This document shows, piece after piece, positions 8,117-16,295 of a stretch of 64,000 bases of DNA. Made by a program: the position numbers and the translations under genes. How positions within the stretch are numbered: the first letter of the stretch is position 1; every line of letters begins with the position of its first letter. The notes beneath the pieces are model-generated. The model was given only the letters and a program-made list of their open reading frames with translations. It was not told the DNA's origin and made no database searches. Where the stretch lies: the NCBI RefSeq assembly GCF_006443685.1, contig NZ_VFYP01000001.1, positions 1,488,001-1,552,000 on the forward strand, in the 5' to 3' direction. The stretch is from Rhizobium glycinendophyticum. Its GTDB lineage: Bacteria; Pseudomonadota; Alphaproteobacteria; Rhizobiales; Rhizobiaceae.

Positions 8117-9055
8117 ATGATCTATGCTCGAAAGTCCATGCTTTTGTCGCGATCCGCCAAACCATTAGCCGATCCGTTCTCCGAGGTTCTTACGGCCTTG
8201 GGTGCGCGGAGCGTGCGTGGGACCGGGCTTGAAGCGGCGGGAGACTGGGCACTCGCCTTCGACGGGCGGGCGCGGTTGAAGTTCATCGCTGTCACACGAG
8301 GCCGCTGCTGGCTTCTCCTTCCGGATCATTCGCCGGAAGCACTTGTGGAAGGCGATCTCGTTCTCATCAGCGACACGCGCTATACGGTGGCGAGTGACCC
8401 GGCCGTCCAACCGATGGATGGAATGCCGCTCTACGCCGCGCCGGGACAGGACTTGGTCCGCTTGGGCGCTGCAAACGAAACGGCGCTGATAGGCGGTGGC
8501 AGCGGTTTTGCCGATGGCAGCGCCGCCTTCGTTCTCGATGCGCTCCCGAATTTCCTGCGCATCGATGCGAGATCGGCCACCGCCAATGCTGTCGCGAGAA
8601 CGCTGGATGCTCTGAGGATAGAGGTTGTCCAAGGGGAACTGGGTGGTACGCTGGTCGCGGAACGGCTGGCGGAAATCCTCGTCGTCGCGGCCGTTCGCGC
8701 TTTCGTGGCCACCAACCCTAAGAACAGTGTCGGTTGGATCAGCGCGCTGTCGGACCTGAGGATCGGCAAGGCGCTCAGATTGATGCATGCAGATGTCGCG
8801 TACCGCTGGACAGTGCCGATGCTGGCGTCGGAGGTCGGCATGTCACGCTCGGCCTTCACGAAACGGTTCACCGAGCGTGTCGGTCGGCCGCCTCTCGAAT
8901 ACCTTACCCACTGGCGCATGGTCCTGGCGCAGCAAAAAATGAATGCGGGCGAGACAGTCGCAGCAGTTGCTTCCGCGGTCGGCTACAACTCCCAAAGCGC
9001 CTTTGCTCATGCCTTTAAGCGGACTATGGGACGGACGCCACGATCGGACCGATGA
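8117..9055 (+). CDS. AraC family transcriptional regulator with N-terminal cupin domain
   Basis: A 312-residue regulator. Residues 1-190 form a cupin-type sensory domain (LKFIAVTRGRCWLLLPD, then ALVEGDLVLISDTRYTVAS), as in the AraC group with a cupin_6-like ligand domain. The C-terminal 100 residues carry two helix-turn-helix units, seen as VPMLASEVGMSRSAFTKRF and AAVASAVGYNSQSAFAHAFK. GGAGG lies directly upstream of the chosen ATG, and the open frame further upstream belongs to the SDR promoter region. Divergent orientation suggests that it activates the SDR gene. Confidence 0.9.
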   Translation: MIYARKSMLLSRSAKPLADPFSEVLTALGARSVRGTGLEAAGDWALAFDGRARLKFIAVTRGRCWLLLPDHSPEALVEGDLVLISDTRYTVASDPAVQPMDGMPLYAAPGQDLVRLGAANETALIGGGSGFADGSAAFVLDALPNFLRIDARSATANAVARTLDALRIEVVQGELGGTLVAERLAEILVVAAVRAFVATNPKNSVGWISALSDLRIGKALRLMHADVAYRWTVPMLASEVGMSRSAFTKRFTERVGRPPLEYLTHWRMVLAQQKMNAGETVAAVASAVGYNSQSAFAHAFKRTMGRTPRSDR

Positions 9056-9380
9056 TCACAGCGTCTAGGCTTCTCACCGCACCTTCCTGTTAGATCCGGG
9101 ACTTCTTCAATGTCCGCCATGGACCCAACCCGGACAGCTGCACCAGATAATCGAATGTCCGCTCTCGCCGTTCGGCGGCCCAACATCGATAAGTCTCCTC
9201 CCGGCGCACCGCCGCTAAAGGTCATCGGCCGCCGCGTGGCAATTCCGGGTAGGAGCAACGCCCAACACCACGCAGCCTTGACAAATCAGCCACACCATGC
9301 GCTTTTCCGCCCGATTTTCTATCGGTCGCGCGCCTCATTGGATGGTGCCTTTTCGACCGTCACATTCGGGATACCTGATC
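9056..9380. other. Intergenic region upstream of aspS
   Basis: This 325-bp stretch has no gene I can support. A TTGACA hexamer lies at 9278-9283, but the sequence 17 bases downstream (GCTTTT) is a poor -10 match, so the aspS promoter is not pinned down. The open frame that runs into aspS from 9297 lacks family resemblance before the ATG at 9381. No riboswitch, T-box-like element or clear terminator for the AraC gene is visible. Confidence 0.5.
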
Positions 9381-11171
9381 ATGCATCGTTACCGCAGCCA
9401 CACCTGTGCCGCTCTTCGCAAGTCCGACGTCGGATCGACCGTTCGCCTGTCGGGCTGGGTCCATCGCGTCCGTGACCATGGCGGCGTGCTCTTCATCGAC
9501 CTGCGCGATCACTATGGCATCACCCAGGTCGTGGCCGATCCGGATAGCCCGGCCTTCAAGCTGGCCGAAACCGTGCGCGGCGAATGGGTCATCCGCATCG
9601 ACGGCCTGGTCAAGGCCCGTACGGAAGACACCGTCAACAAGAACATGCCGACCGGCGAGATCGAGCTTTACGCTCAGGAAATCGAGGTTCTCTCGGCCGC
9701 CAAGGAACTGCCGCTGCCGGTCTTCGGCGAGCCGGACTATCCGGAAGACGTGCGCCTGAAGTATCGCTTCCTCGATCTGCGCCGCGATACGCTGCACAAG
9801 AACATCGTCAAGCGCACCCAGATCATCTCCGCCATGCGCACCGGCATGGCCGAAGCCGGCTTTGCCGAGTACACGACCCCGATCCTGACGGCCTCTTCGC
9901 CGGAAGGCGCGCGCGACTTCCTGGTGCCGAGCCGCATCCATGAAGGCAAGTTCTTCGCGCTGCCCCAGGCGCCGCAGCAGTATAAGCAGCTTTTAATGGT
10001 CGCCGGTTTCGACCGCTATTTCCAGATCGCGCCGTGCTTCCGCGACGAAGACCCGCGCGCCGACCGTCTGCCGGGCGAATTCTACCAGCTCGACGTCGAA
10101 ATGAGCTTCGTCACCCAGGAAGATGTGTGGGGCACGATGGAGCCGATGATGACCAAGGTCTTCGAGCAGTTCGCCGAAGGCAAGCCGGTCACGAAGCAGT
10201 GGCCGCGCATCCCCTATGACGAGGCGATCCGCAAATACGGTTCCGACAAGCCGGACCTGCGCAACCCGATCGTCATGCAGGCCGTCACCGACCACTTCCG
10301 CGATTCCGGCTTCAAGGTCTTCGCCGGCATGATCGCGTCCAACCCGAAAGTCGAAATCTGGGCGATCCCGGCCAAGACCGGTGGCTCCAGAGCATTCTGC
10401 GATCGCATGAACGCCTGGGCGCAATCGACCGGCCAGCCGGGCCTCGGCTACATCTTCTGGAAGGAAGAGGACGGCAAGATCGGCGGCTCCGGCCCGCTCG
10501 CCAAGAACATTGGCGAAGAGCGCACGGAAGCGATCCGCCAGCAGCTCGGTCTCGATGCGGGCGACGCCGCCTTCTTCGTCGCGGGCGATCCGGCCAAGTT
10601 CTACAAGTTTGCCGGCGAAGCCCGCACCCGCGCCGGCGAGGAGTTGAACCTCGTCGATCGCGACCGTTTTGAGATGTGCTGGATCGTCGACTTCCCGTTC
10701 TACGAATACAACGAGGACGAAAAGAAGATCGACTTCGCCCACAACCCCTTCTCGATGCCGCAGGGTGGTCTGGAAGCGCTGGAAAGCCAGGATCCGCTGT
10801 CGCTGAAGGCCTATCAGTATGACGCCGTCTGCAACGGCTTCGAAATCGCTTCGGGCTCGATCCGTAACCAGTCGCCGGAACTGATGGTCAAGGCGTTCGA
10901 ACTGGTCGGCCTGTCGAAGGACGATGTCGAGGAACGCTTCGGCGGCATGTACCGTGCCTTCCAGTACGGCGCGCCGCCGCATGGCGGCTGCGCCTTCGGT
11001 ATCGACCGCGTGGTCATGCTGCTCGTCGGCGCGAAGAACCTGCGCGAAATCTCGCTCTTCCCGATGAACCAGCAGGCCCAGGACTTGCTGATGAACGCCC
11101 CGTCGCCGGCCACCCCGACGCAGCTGCGCGAACTCGCGCTGCGCGTCGTGCCGCAGCCGAAGAAGGACTAA
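9381..11171 (+). CDS. aspS: Aspartyl-tRNA synthetase
   Basis: A 596-residue class II aminoacyl-tRNA synthetase that charges tRNA-Asp. The N-terminal OB-fold anticodon-binding domain ([20 protein letters not shown]) is followed by motif 2 ([19 protein letters not shown]), the bacterial GAD-type insertion of about residues 290-420, and motif 3 ([14 protein letters not shown]). The length matches the bacterial type of about 590 residues. The ATG at 9381 begins [12 protein letters not shown] as in homologues; upstream starts extend into unrelated sequence. Whether it also charges tRNA-Asn cannot be decided here. It ends in a strong terminator. Confidence 0.97.
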   Translation: MHRYRSHTCAALRKSDVGSTVRLSGWVHRVRDHGGVLFIDLRDHYGITQVVADPDSPAFKLAETVRGEWVIRIDGLVKARTEDTVNKNMPTGEIELYAQEIEVLSAAKELPLPVFGEPDYPEDVRLKYRFLDLRRDTLHKNIVKRTQIISAMRTGMAEAGFAEYTTPILTASSPEGARDFLVPSRIHEGKFFALPQAPQQYKQLLMVAGFDRYFQIAPCFRDEDPRADRLPGEFYQLDVEMSFVTQEDVWGTMEPMMTKVFEQFAEGKPVTKQWPRIPYDEAIRKYGSDKPDLRNPIVMQAVTDHFRDSGFKVFAGMIASNPKVEIWAIPAKTGGSRAFCDRMNAWAQSTGQPGLGYIFWKEEDGKIGGSGPLAKNIGEERTEAIRQQLGLDAGDAAFFVAGDPAKFYKFAGEARTRAGEELNLVDRDRFEMCWIVDFPFYEYNEDEKKIDFAHNPFSMPQGGLEALESQDPLSLKAYQYDAVCNGFEIASGSIRNQSPELMVKAFELVGLSKDDVEERFGGMYRAFQYGAPPHGGCAFGIDRVVMLLVGAKNLREISLFPMNQQAQDLLMNAPSPATPTQLRELALRVVPQPKKD

Positions 11172-11195
11172 TCGGCTCGGAAGACCTGAATGACG

Positions 11196-11226
11196 AAGGC
11201 CGGGAGCGATCCCGGCCTTTTCTTTT
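11196..11226 (+). terminator. Rho-independent terminator of aspS
   Basis: A perfect 10-bp G+C-rich stem (AAGGCCGGGA paired with TCCCGGCCTT) closed by a GCGA tetraloop is followed directly by a T-rich tail. It begins 25 bases after the aspS stop. Confidence 0.92.
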
Positions 11227-11253
11227 GCCTGGAGCCGAGAAGTTAGATGGAAT

Positions 11254-11287
11254 GAAAAAAGCCCGGCTGCTTTCGCAACCGGGCTTT
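11254..11287 (-). terminator. Rho-independent terminator of the unknown periplasmic-protein gene
   Basis: AAAGCCCGG pairs with CCGGGCTTT around a twelve-base loop that contains a short inner TGC/GCA pairing. Read on the minus strand the stem runs into a T tract (the six As before the stem). It is 21 bases beyond the stop of the minus-strand gene. The aspS terminator lies just beyond it, so the convergent pair is insulated by two hairpins. Confidence 0.85.
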
Positions 11288-11307
11288 GATCTTCACCGGA
11301 AAAACGA

Positions 11308-12504
11308 TCAGTCGTTCGCCGTCACCTTGACGCCGATCAGGGCCGGGATGGTTTCCGGCGCCCCCATGGCCGCACCCATGATCATCGGGAAGGCGACCGG
11401 ATTGGCAGGGGCGGCGACGATCGTCAGCGCCTTCGGATTGTCGATGTAGGAGTTGACTGCCGTCGACACTTCGTTCTGCAGCGCGCCGAGCTTCGCCTGG
11501 GCGAGAAGCAGCGGCACCATGCCCTTGACCATCTGGCCCATCTGCGCGCCGTCGGTGCCCTGGCTCTTGCCGGCATAATCGAGGCCGCGCTTAGTGATAC
11601 CGGCATCCTCGAAGCGGATCTTGGCGTCGATCAGCGACAGCTGCTGGACGAGGCCGAGCATGGCGAGACCGGCAGCCTGCTGGGCCTGCTCGTTCTGCGG
11701 TTGGGCCTGCATGGCCTTGGCCTGTTCCTGCATCTGCTTGACGAGGTCGAGTGTGTACCCGGAAATGCCGAACGACATGGAGAGCTTGCCGATATTGGCG
11801 AAATCGATCGAATAATCTTCGACGTCGATCGTGCCCGTTTCGACTTCCCAGCTGCCCGAGGTGCTGAAGCCGCCGTCGAGCGTGGTCAGGCCCAGCGCCT
11901 GGATGGCTTCCTTTGCCTTGGGATCTTCGACCGTGCTGAGATCGGCCTTTACGCCGGAGGCGGAGCCTTCGAAGGTGATGGTCTTCTCGTCTTCCGACAG
12001 TCCCATCGTGCCCGTGGCTTCGGCCATGGAGAAGACCGACTTGCCGTCGACCGTGACGTCGATCGGGCCGCTATGGGCCTCCTCGTAGAACATCAGCGAA
12101 TCGATGCCTTCCGCATTCGTGTCACCGGGAACATAGACGCCGGCGAGATAGAGCTCCTTCACCGAGAAGCTGGACTTCTCTTCCTTCACGTCGACTTCCG
12201 GAAAATCGACGCGCTCGATGTAATAGGCTCCACCGTCTTCCTCGGTGACGCCCTGCAGCGTCAGTTCGGCAAGGGTGAGGGGCTTCTCGGTCTTTTCGCC
12301 GTTGATCTCCAGCGTGACGTTCTTCAGCACGACGTCCTCGCCGTCCACCTCGACGCTGTCCGCCTTGATGACGGTGCCGCCACCGGCGAAGGAGGCATTG
12401 ATCTTGTTGAGCAAATCCTGCCCGTCCAGCGCAAGCGCCGGGCCGGACAAGGCGCAGAGCGCGGCACCGGCGAGCAGGATCCGGGTGAAACGGTACAAGG
12501 TCAT
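11308..12504 (-). CDS. Secreted/periplasmic protein of unknown function
   Basis: A 398-residue protein with a clear Sec signal peptide (LLAGAALCALSGPALA, then LDGQ). The mature part consists of repeated short beta-type segments of the form 'xVEVDGEDVVLKNVTL', rich in Asp and Glu. A glutamine/alanine-rich helical stretch lies near residues 255-280 (KQMQEQAKAMQAQPQ). The pattern of alternating strands resembles lipid-binding or autotransporter-secretion-like periplasmic proteins, but I do not recognise a named family. AGAGGA precedes the ATG. It is monocistronic, with its own terminator, and divergent from parC. Confidence 0.75.
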   Translation of the reverse strand: MTLYRFTRILLAGAALCALSGPALALDGQDLLNKINASFAGGGTVIKADSVEVDGEDVVLKNVTLEINGEKTEKPLTLAELTLQGVTEEDGGAYYIERVDFPEVDVKEEKSSFSVKELYLAGVYVPGDTNAEGIDSLMFYEEAHSGPIDVTVDGKSVFSMAEATGTMGLSEDEKTITFEGSASGVKADLSTVEDPKAKEAIQALGLTTLDGGFSTSGSWEVETGTIDVEDYSIDFANIGKLSMSFGISGYTLDLVKQMQEQAKAMQAQPQNEQAQQAAGLAMLGLVQQLSLIDAKIRFEDAGITKRGLDYAGKSQGTDGAQMGQMVKGMVPLLLAQAKLGALQNEVSTAVNSYIDNPKALTIVAAPANPVAFPMIMGAAMGAPETIPALIGVKVTAND

Positions 12505-12713
12505 GGTGAAGTCCTCTTTGTGGCTTTGGCCCGCAGCAGACTGCGGGAAGATAATCGGCGTCTGTTATAAGTAGGATTGAAAAAACGTCCACCGAATTTC
12601 GCCGCGAAGGGCCATCGCGACGACAGGGCGTGATGAAGGTCACAGCCCCTTAATCCACAGGCAGAAATCCCGGATTCCTTGCCGTTTCGGGTCATCTCGG
12701 TTAGGCAGGGCCC

Positions 12714-14990
12714 ATGGGGACAAATCAGCTTCCGCCCGAAGAGGGTGGCGACAACATTCTTCCGGTCGACCTGAAGGCGGCGCTCGAAGAGCGATACCTT
12801 GCCTATGCCTTGTCGACGATCATGCACCGCGCGCTGCCGGATGTGCGCGACGGGTTGAAGCCGGTTCACCGGCGCATCATTCACGCGATGAGCGAGATGG
12901 GCATTCGCCCGAACTCTGCTTTCAAGAAATGCGCCCGTATCGTCGGTGACGTCATCGGTAAGTTCCACCCGCATGGCGACCAGTCGGTCTATGATGCGCT
13001 GGTGCGTCTCGCCCAGGACTTCTCGCAGCGTTACCCGGTCGTGGACGGGCAGGGGAACTTCGGCAATATCGATGGCGATAGTGCGGCCGCCTATCGTTAC
13101 ACAGAAGCCCGCATGACCGATGTGGCAGCCCTGCTGCTCGAAGGCATTGATCAGGACGCCGTCGATTTCCGCCCGACCTATAACGAGGAAGACGACGAAC
13201 CGACGGTTCTGCCGGGCGCCTTCCCGAACCTGCTCGCCAATGGCGCCTCGGGCATCGCGGTGGGCATGGCGACCTCCATCCCGCCGCACAATGCCCATGA
13301 GCTCTGCGACGCGGCCCTCTATCTGATCAAGAACCCCGGCGCGCCCGTCGAGGAGTTGCTGGCCGATCCCGCCCATCCCGAACGCGGCGGCATCGAAGGC
13401 CCCGACTTCCCGACCGGCGGCGTGGTCATCGAAAGCCGCGCCTCCATGCTCGAGACCTACCGCACCGGTCGCGGCGGCTTTCGTGTGCGTGCCAAGTGGG
13501 AGATCGAGGATCTCGGCCGGGGCGGTTACCAGATCATCGTCACCCAGATCCCGTTCCAGGTCCAGAAGTCACGGTTGATCGAAAAGATCGCCGAACTGCT
13601 GATTGCGCGTCGCCTGCCGCTGCTCGAAGATGTGCGCGACGAGAGCGCCGAGGACATCCGCCTGGTGCTCGTGCCGAAGAGCCGCACGGTGGACGCCACC
13701 CTGCTGATGGAATCGCTTTTCAAGCTGACGGAGCTCGAAAGCCGCATTCCGCTCAACATGAACGTCTTGTCCCAAGGCAAGGTGCCGAAGGTCATGGCCC
13801 TCAACGAGGTGCTGACCGAATGGCTCGACCACCGCAAGGATGTTCTCGTCCGCCGTTCGAAATTCCGCCTGGCGGCTATCGACCGGCGCCTGGAAATCCT
13901 CGGCGGCCTGCTGATCGCCTATCTCAACCTCGACGAGGTGATCCGCATCATCCGCGAGGAGGATGAGCCGAAGCCGGTGATGATCGCCAAATGGGATCTG
14001 ACCGACGTCCAGGCCGAAGCCATCCTCAACATGCGCCTCAGAAACCTGCGCAAGCTCGAGGAATTCGAGATCCGCAAGGAGCACGAGGAACTGTCGGCTG
14101 AAAAGGCCGAGATCGAATCCCTGCTCGCCTCCACCGACAAGCAGTGGCAGACCGTCGCCTGGGAAATCGGCGAGGTGAAGAAGAAATACGCCAAGGCAAC
14201 CGAGCTTGGCCGTCGCCGGACCCTGTTTGCCGATGCGCCGGACGCCGATGTCGAGGCGATCCAGCAGGCGATGATCGAAAAGGAACCGATCACCGTCGTC
14301 ATCTCGGAAAAGGGCTGGATCCGCGCGCTGAAGGGCCACATTTCCGATACCTCCTCGCTCACCTTCAAGGAAGGCGACGGGTTGAAGGTGGCCTTCCCAG
14401 CCCAGACGACCGACAAGATCTTGCTGGTGACGACAGGCGGTAAGGTCTACACGCTGGGCGGCGACAAGCTGCCCGGTGGCCGCGGCCACGGTGAGCCGCT
14501 GCGCATCATCGTCGATATGGAAAACGACCAGGATGTGCTGACCGCCTTCGTCCATGACGCGACCCGCAAACTCCTCGTCGTCTCGACCGCCGGCAACGGC
14601 TTCGTCGTGCCGGAAGGGGAGGTGGTCGCCAATACGCGCAAGGGCAAGCAGGTGATGAATGTTGGCATGCCGGACGAAGCCAAGCTGGTGGTGCCGGTCA
14701 GCGGCGATCACGTCGCCGTGGTCGGCGAAAACCGCAAGATGCTGGCCTTCCCGCTCGCCCAGATCCCCGAAATGACGCGTGGCAAGGGCGTCCGCCTGCA
14801 GCGCTACAAGGACGGCGGCATTTCCGACGTGAAGTGCTTTGCGATTGCCGATGGCCTGACCTGGGCGGACTCGGCGGGCCGCACCTTCACCAAGACCAAG
14901 GAAGAACTGATCGAGTGGCTGGGCGACCGTGCGACCGCCGGCCGAGCCGTCCCGAAGGGCTTCCCCCGCAGTGGCAAGTTTGCCGGCTGA
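12714..14990 (+). CDS. parC: DNA topoisomerase IV subunit A
   Basis: A 758-residue type IIA topoisomerase subunit that breaks and rejoins DNA to decatenate daughter chromosomes together with ParE. The winged-helix and tower region includes [20 protein letters not shown] and the catalytic tyrosine Tyr129 in [12 protein letters not shown]. The C-terminal beta-pinwheel is short and has degenerate GyrA-box-like repeats. The length (GyrA is usually above 850) and the [11 protein letters not shown] context assign ParC rather than GyrA. The residue equivalent to E. coli ParC Ser80 is Gln90. A terminator follows the stop. Confidence 0.93.
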   Translation: MGTNQLPPEEGGDNILPVDLKAALEERYLAYALSTIMHRALPDVRDGLKPVHRRIIHAMSEMGIRPNSAFKKCARIVGDVIGKFHPHGDQSVYDALVRLAQDFSQRYPVVDGQGNFGNIDGDSAAAYRYTEARMTDVAALLLEGIDQDAVDFRPTYNEEDDEPTVLPGAFPNLLANGASGIAVGMATSIPPHNAHELCDAALYLIKNPGAPVEELLADPAHPERGGIEGPDFPTGGVVIESRASMLETYRTGRGGFRVRAKWEIEDLGRGGYQIIVTQIPFQVQKSRLIEKIAELLIARRLPLLEDVRDESAEDIRLVLVPKSRTVDATLLMESLFKLTELESRIPLNMNVLSQGKVPKVMALNEVLTEWLDHRKDVLVRRSKFRLAAIDRRLEILGGLLIAYLNLDEVIRIIREEDEPKPVMIAKWDLTDVQAEAILNMRLRNLRKLEEFEIRKEHEELSAEKAEIESLLASTDKQWQTVAWEIGEVKKKYAKATELGRRRTLFADAPDADVEAIQQAMIEKEPITVVISEKGWIRALKGHISDTSSLTFKEGDGLKVAFPAQTTDKILLVTTGGKVYTLGGDKLPGGRGHGEPLRIIVDMENDQDVLTAFVHDATRKLLVVSTAGNGFVVPEGEVVANTRKGKQVMNVGMPDEAKLVVPVSGDHVAVVGENRKMLAFPLAQIPEMTRGKGVRLQRYKDGGISDVKCFAIADGLTWADSAGRTFTKTKEELIEWLGDRATAGRAVPKGFPRSGKFAG

Positions 14991-15013
14991 GCCGCGTTGA
15001 CAGATCGATCGCG

Positions 15014-15045
15014 AAAGCCGGTCGCGCAAGCGGTCGGCTTTTTCA
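15014..15045 (+). terminator. Rho-independent terminator of parC
   Basis: A 12-bp stem with two G-T wobble pairs (AAAGCCGGTCGC with GCGGTCGGCTTT) closed by a GCAA tetraloop is followed by a T run, 23 bases after the parC stop. Its minus-strand reading lies directly beyond the stop of the convergent CPBP gene and may serve it too. Confidence 0.85.
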
Positions 15046-15052
15046 TGGCCGC

Positions 15053-16195
15053 TCAGCCGCCTTGCCAGATCGCCCAGATCCCCATCAGCGTCGCGGCATT
15101 GCCCAAAATGAAATGCGAAACGACGGGGCCGGCGAGATTGCGATAGGTGAGGAACAGCGTGCCCCACACGATACCCGTCAGAAGGGCGACGACGGCGAGT
15201 GACGACGAATAGTGCAGATGCAGCGTCGAGAAAACCAATGAGGAGATCAGCACAGCTGCTGCCGGCCTCATCCGCCCCGGCATGAGCTTGGCGATCGAGG
15301 TCAGGAACACGCCCCGGCAGATCCACTCCTGCAAGGCGGCGATCAGGATATAGGTGTAGACGCTGAGCGTGAGCTGGGCCGGATCGATGAGAGGTGTTCC
15401 GGCAAGTTGCGGATAAAGCCGCGTGCGAAAATAGATCATGGCCGCGAGTGCGGGAAGGCTGATCAAGAGGCCCATCAGGATCGATCGCCCGAGATTGGTC
15501 CGCCGGATACCCATGTCATGGCGGGTGAGACCGCAGCGCACGGTTAGCCCCCACAGGATGAAGCCGCCCCAGAGTTCCATGGCGCGTGAGGTCCAGAAGA
15601 TCATCGCATCGTGGTGGGTGGCCCGCAGGCTTCCGAGCAGCAGGCCGTTGACCAGCGCATAGGCGTTCACCATCAGGACGATGGTGACGAACATGAAGGC
15701 CAGCGCATGATACCGCCGGTCGGCATCCTCGAGCGCCACGAACTGCTCCCGAAGCTTGCCGTAGCTCGCCGACAGTTGGGCGTAGATCTTGCGGAAGAAG
15801 AGGGTGGCGAGTTCCGGCCTGTCGCTGAGAAACTCGCGGTAGTCTGTCCGGTCGATCACCCAGCCACGCACGGCCGATCGCGCTTTGGCCGAGGCACTGC
15901 GCGGATCGCCGCTGATCATGCCGAGCTCGCCGACCAGTGCCCCGTCGCCGGCAACCGCCAGCGTGTCGCCGGTATCGGGCGCAAACACTTCGACCTCGCC
16001 TTCGGCGATCAGGATCGCGAAGCTGCTGTCATCGCCTTTGTTGAAGATGATCTCGCCCGCCGCATAGCGGACCGGATCGACGTGCTGACGGAAGGCTTCG
16101 AGATAGCTGTCGCTGACGCGGATATCCGTATGCTTGAGAAGCTTCTCGGAAAACGCCTGGGCTCCCCGCAGGATATCGGTTTGCGCAATGGTCAT
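15053..16195 (-). CDS. Cyclic-nucleotide-binding domain fused to CPBP intramembrane protease-like domain
   Basis: A 380-residue fusion. Residues 25-150 form a CRP/PKA-type cyclic-nucleotide binding domain, with the phosphate-binding cassette GELGMISGDPRSASAKA keeping Glu90 and Arg99. Residues 160-375 hold six to eight membrane segments of the CPBP (Rce1/CAAX-protease-like) family. In that family the active site is EExxxR, FxxxH and a late His. Here the first motif is Q289-E290-W-I-C-R294, so the first Glu is Gln. The second motif is present (FSTLH, His326), as is the late histidine (His361). The cyclic-nucleotide part should face the cytoplasm. It may be a cAMP/cGMP-gated membrane protein with altered or no protease activity. 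Confidence 0.85.
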   Translation of the reverse strand: MTIAQTDILRGAQAFSEKLLKHTDIRVSDSYLEAFRQHVDPVRYAAGEIIFNKGDDSSFAILIAEGEVEVFAPDTGDTLAVAGDGALVGELGMISGDPRSASAKARSAVRGWVIDRTDYREFLSDRPELATLFFRKIYAQLSASYGKLREQFVALEDADRRYHALAFMFVTIVLMVNAYALVNGLLLGSLRATHHDAMIFWTSRAMELWGGFILWGLTVRCGLTRHDMGIRRTNLGRSILMGLLISLPALAAMIYFRTRLYPQLAGTPLIDPAQLTLSVYTYILIAALQEWICRGVFLTSIAKLMPGRMRPAAAVLISSLVFSTLHLHYSSSLAVVALLTGIVWGTLFLTYRNLAGPVVSHFILGNAATLMGIWAIWQGG

Positions 16196-16295
16196 GAGTA
16201 AGGCCCCGAACCGGTATGGACGTCTCCATCATACTGGGTTCGGAACCCGATTTCGTGCCGGGCGATCGGCCAAATCTGGCAGGAATTTCCGATGC

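Noticed and set aside
9110..9475. 121-codon plus-strand frame upstream of aspS
   Set aside because: It overlaps the true aspS start in another frame, has no ribosome-binding site and no protein-like features.
13569..15326. 585-codon open frame antisense to parC
   Set aside because: It is a mirror of the parC reading frame in G+C-rich DNA; its translation has no domain resemblance, and the plus strand encodes complete topoisomerase motifs.
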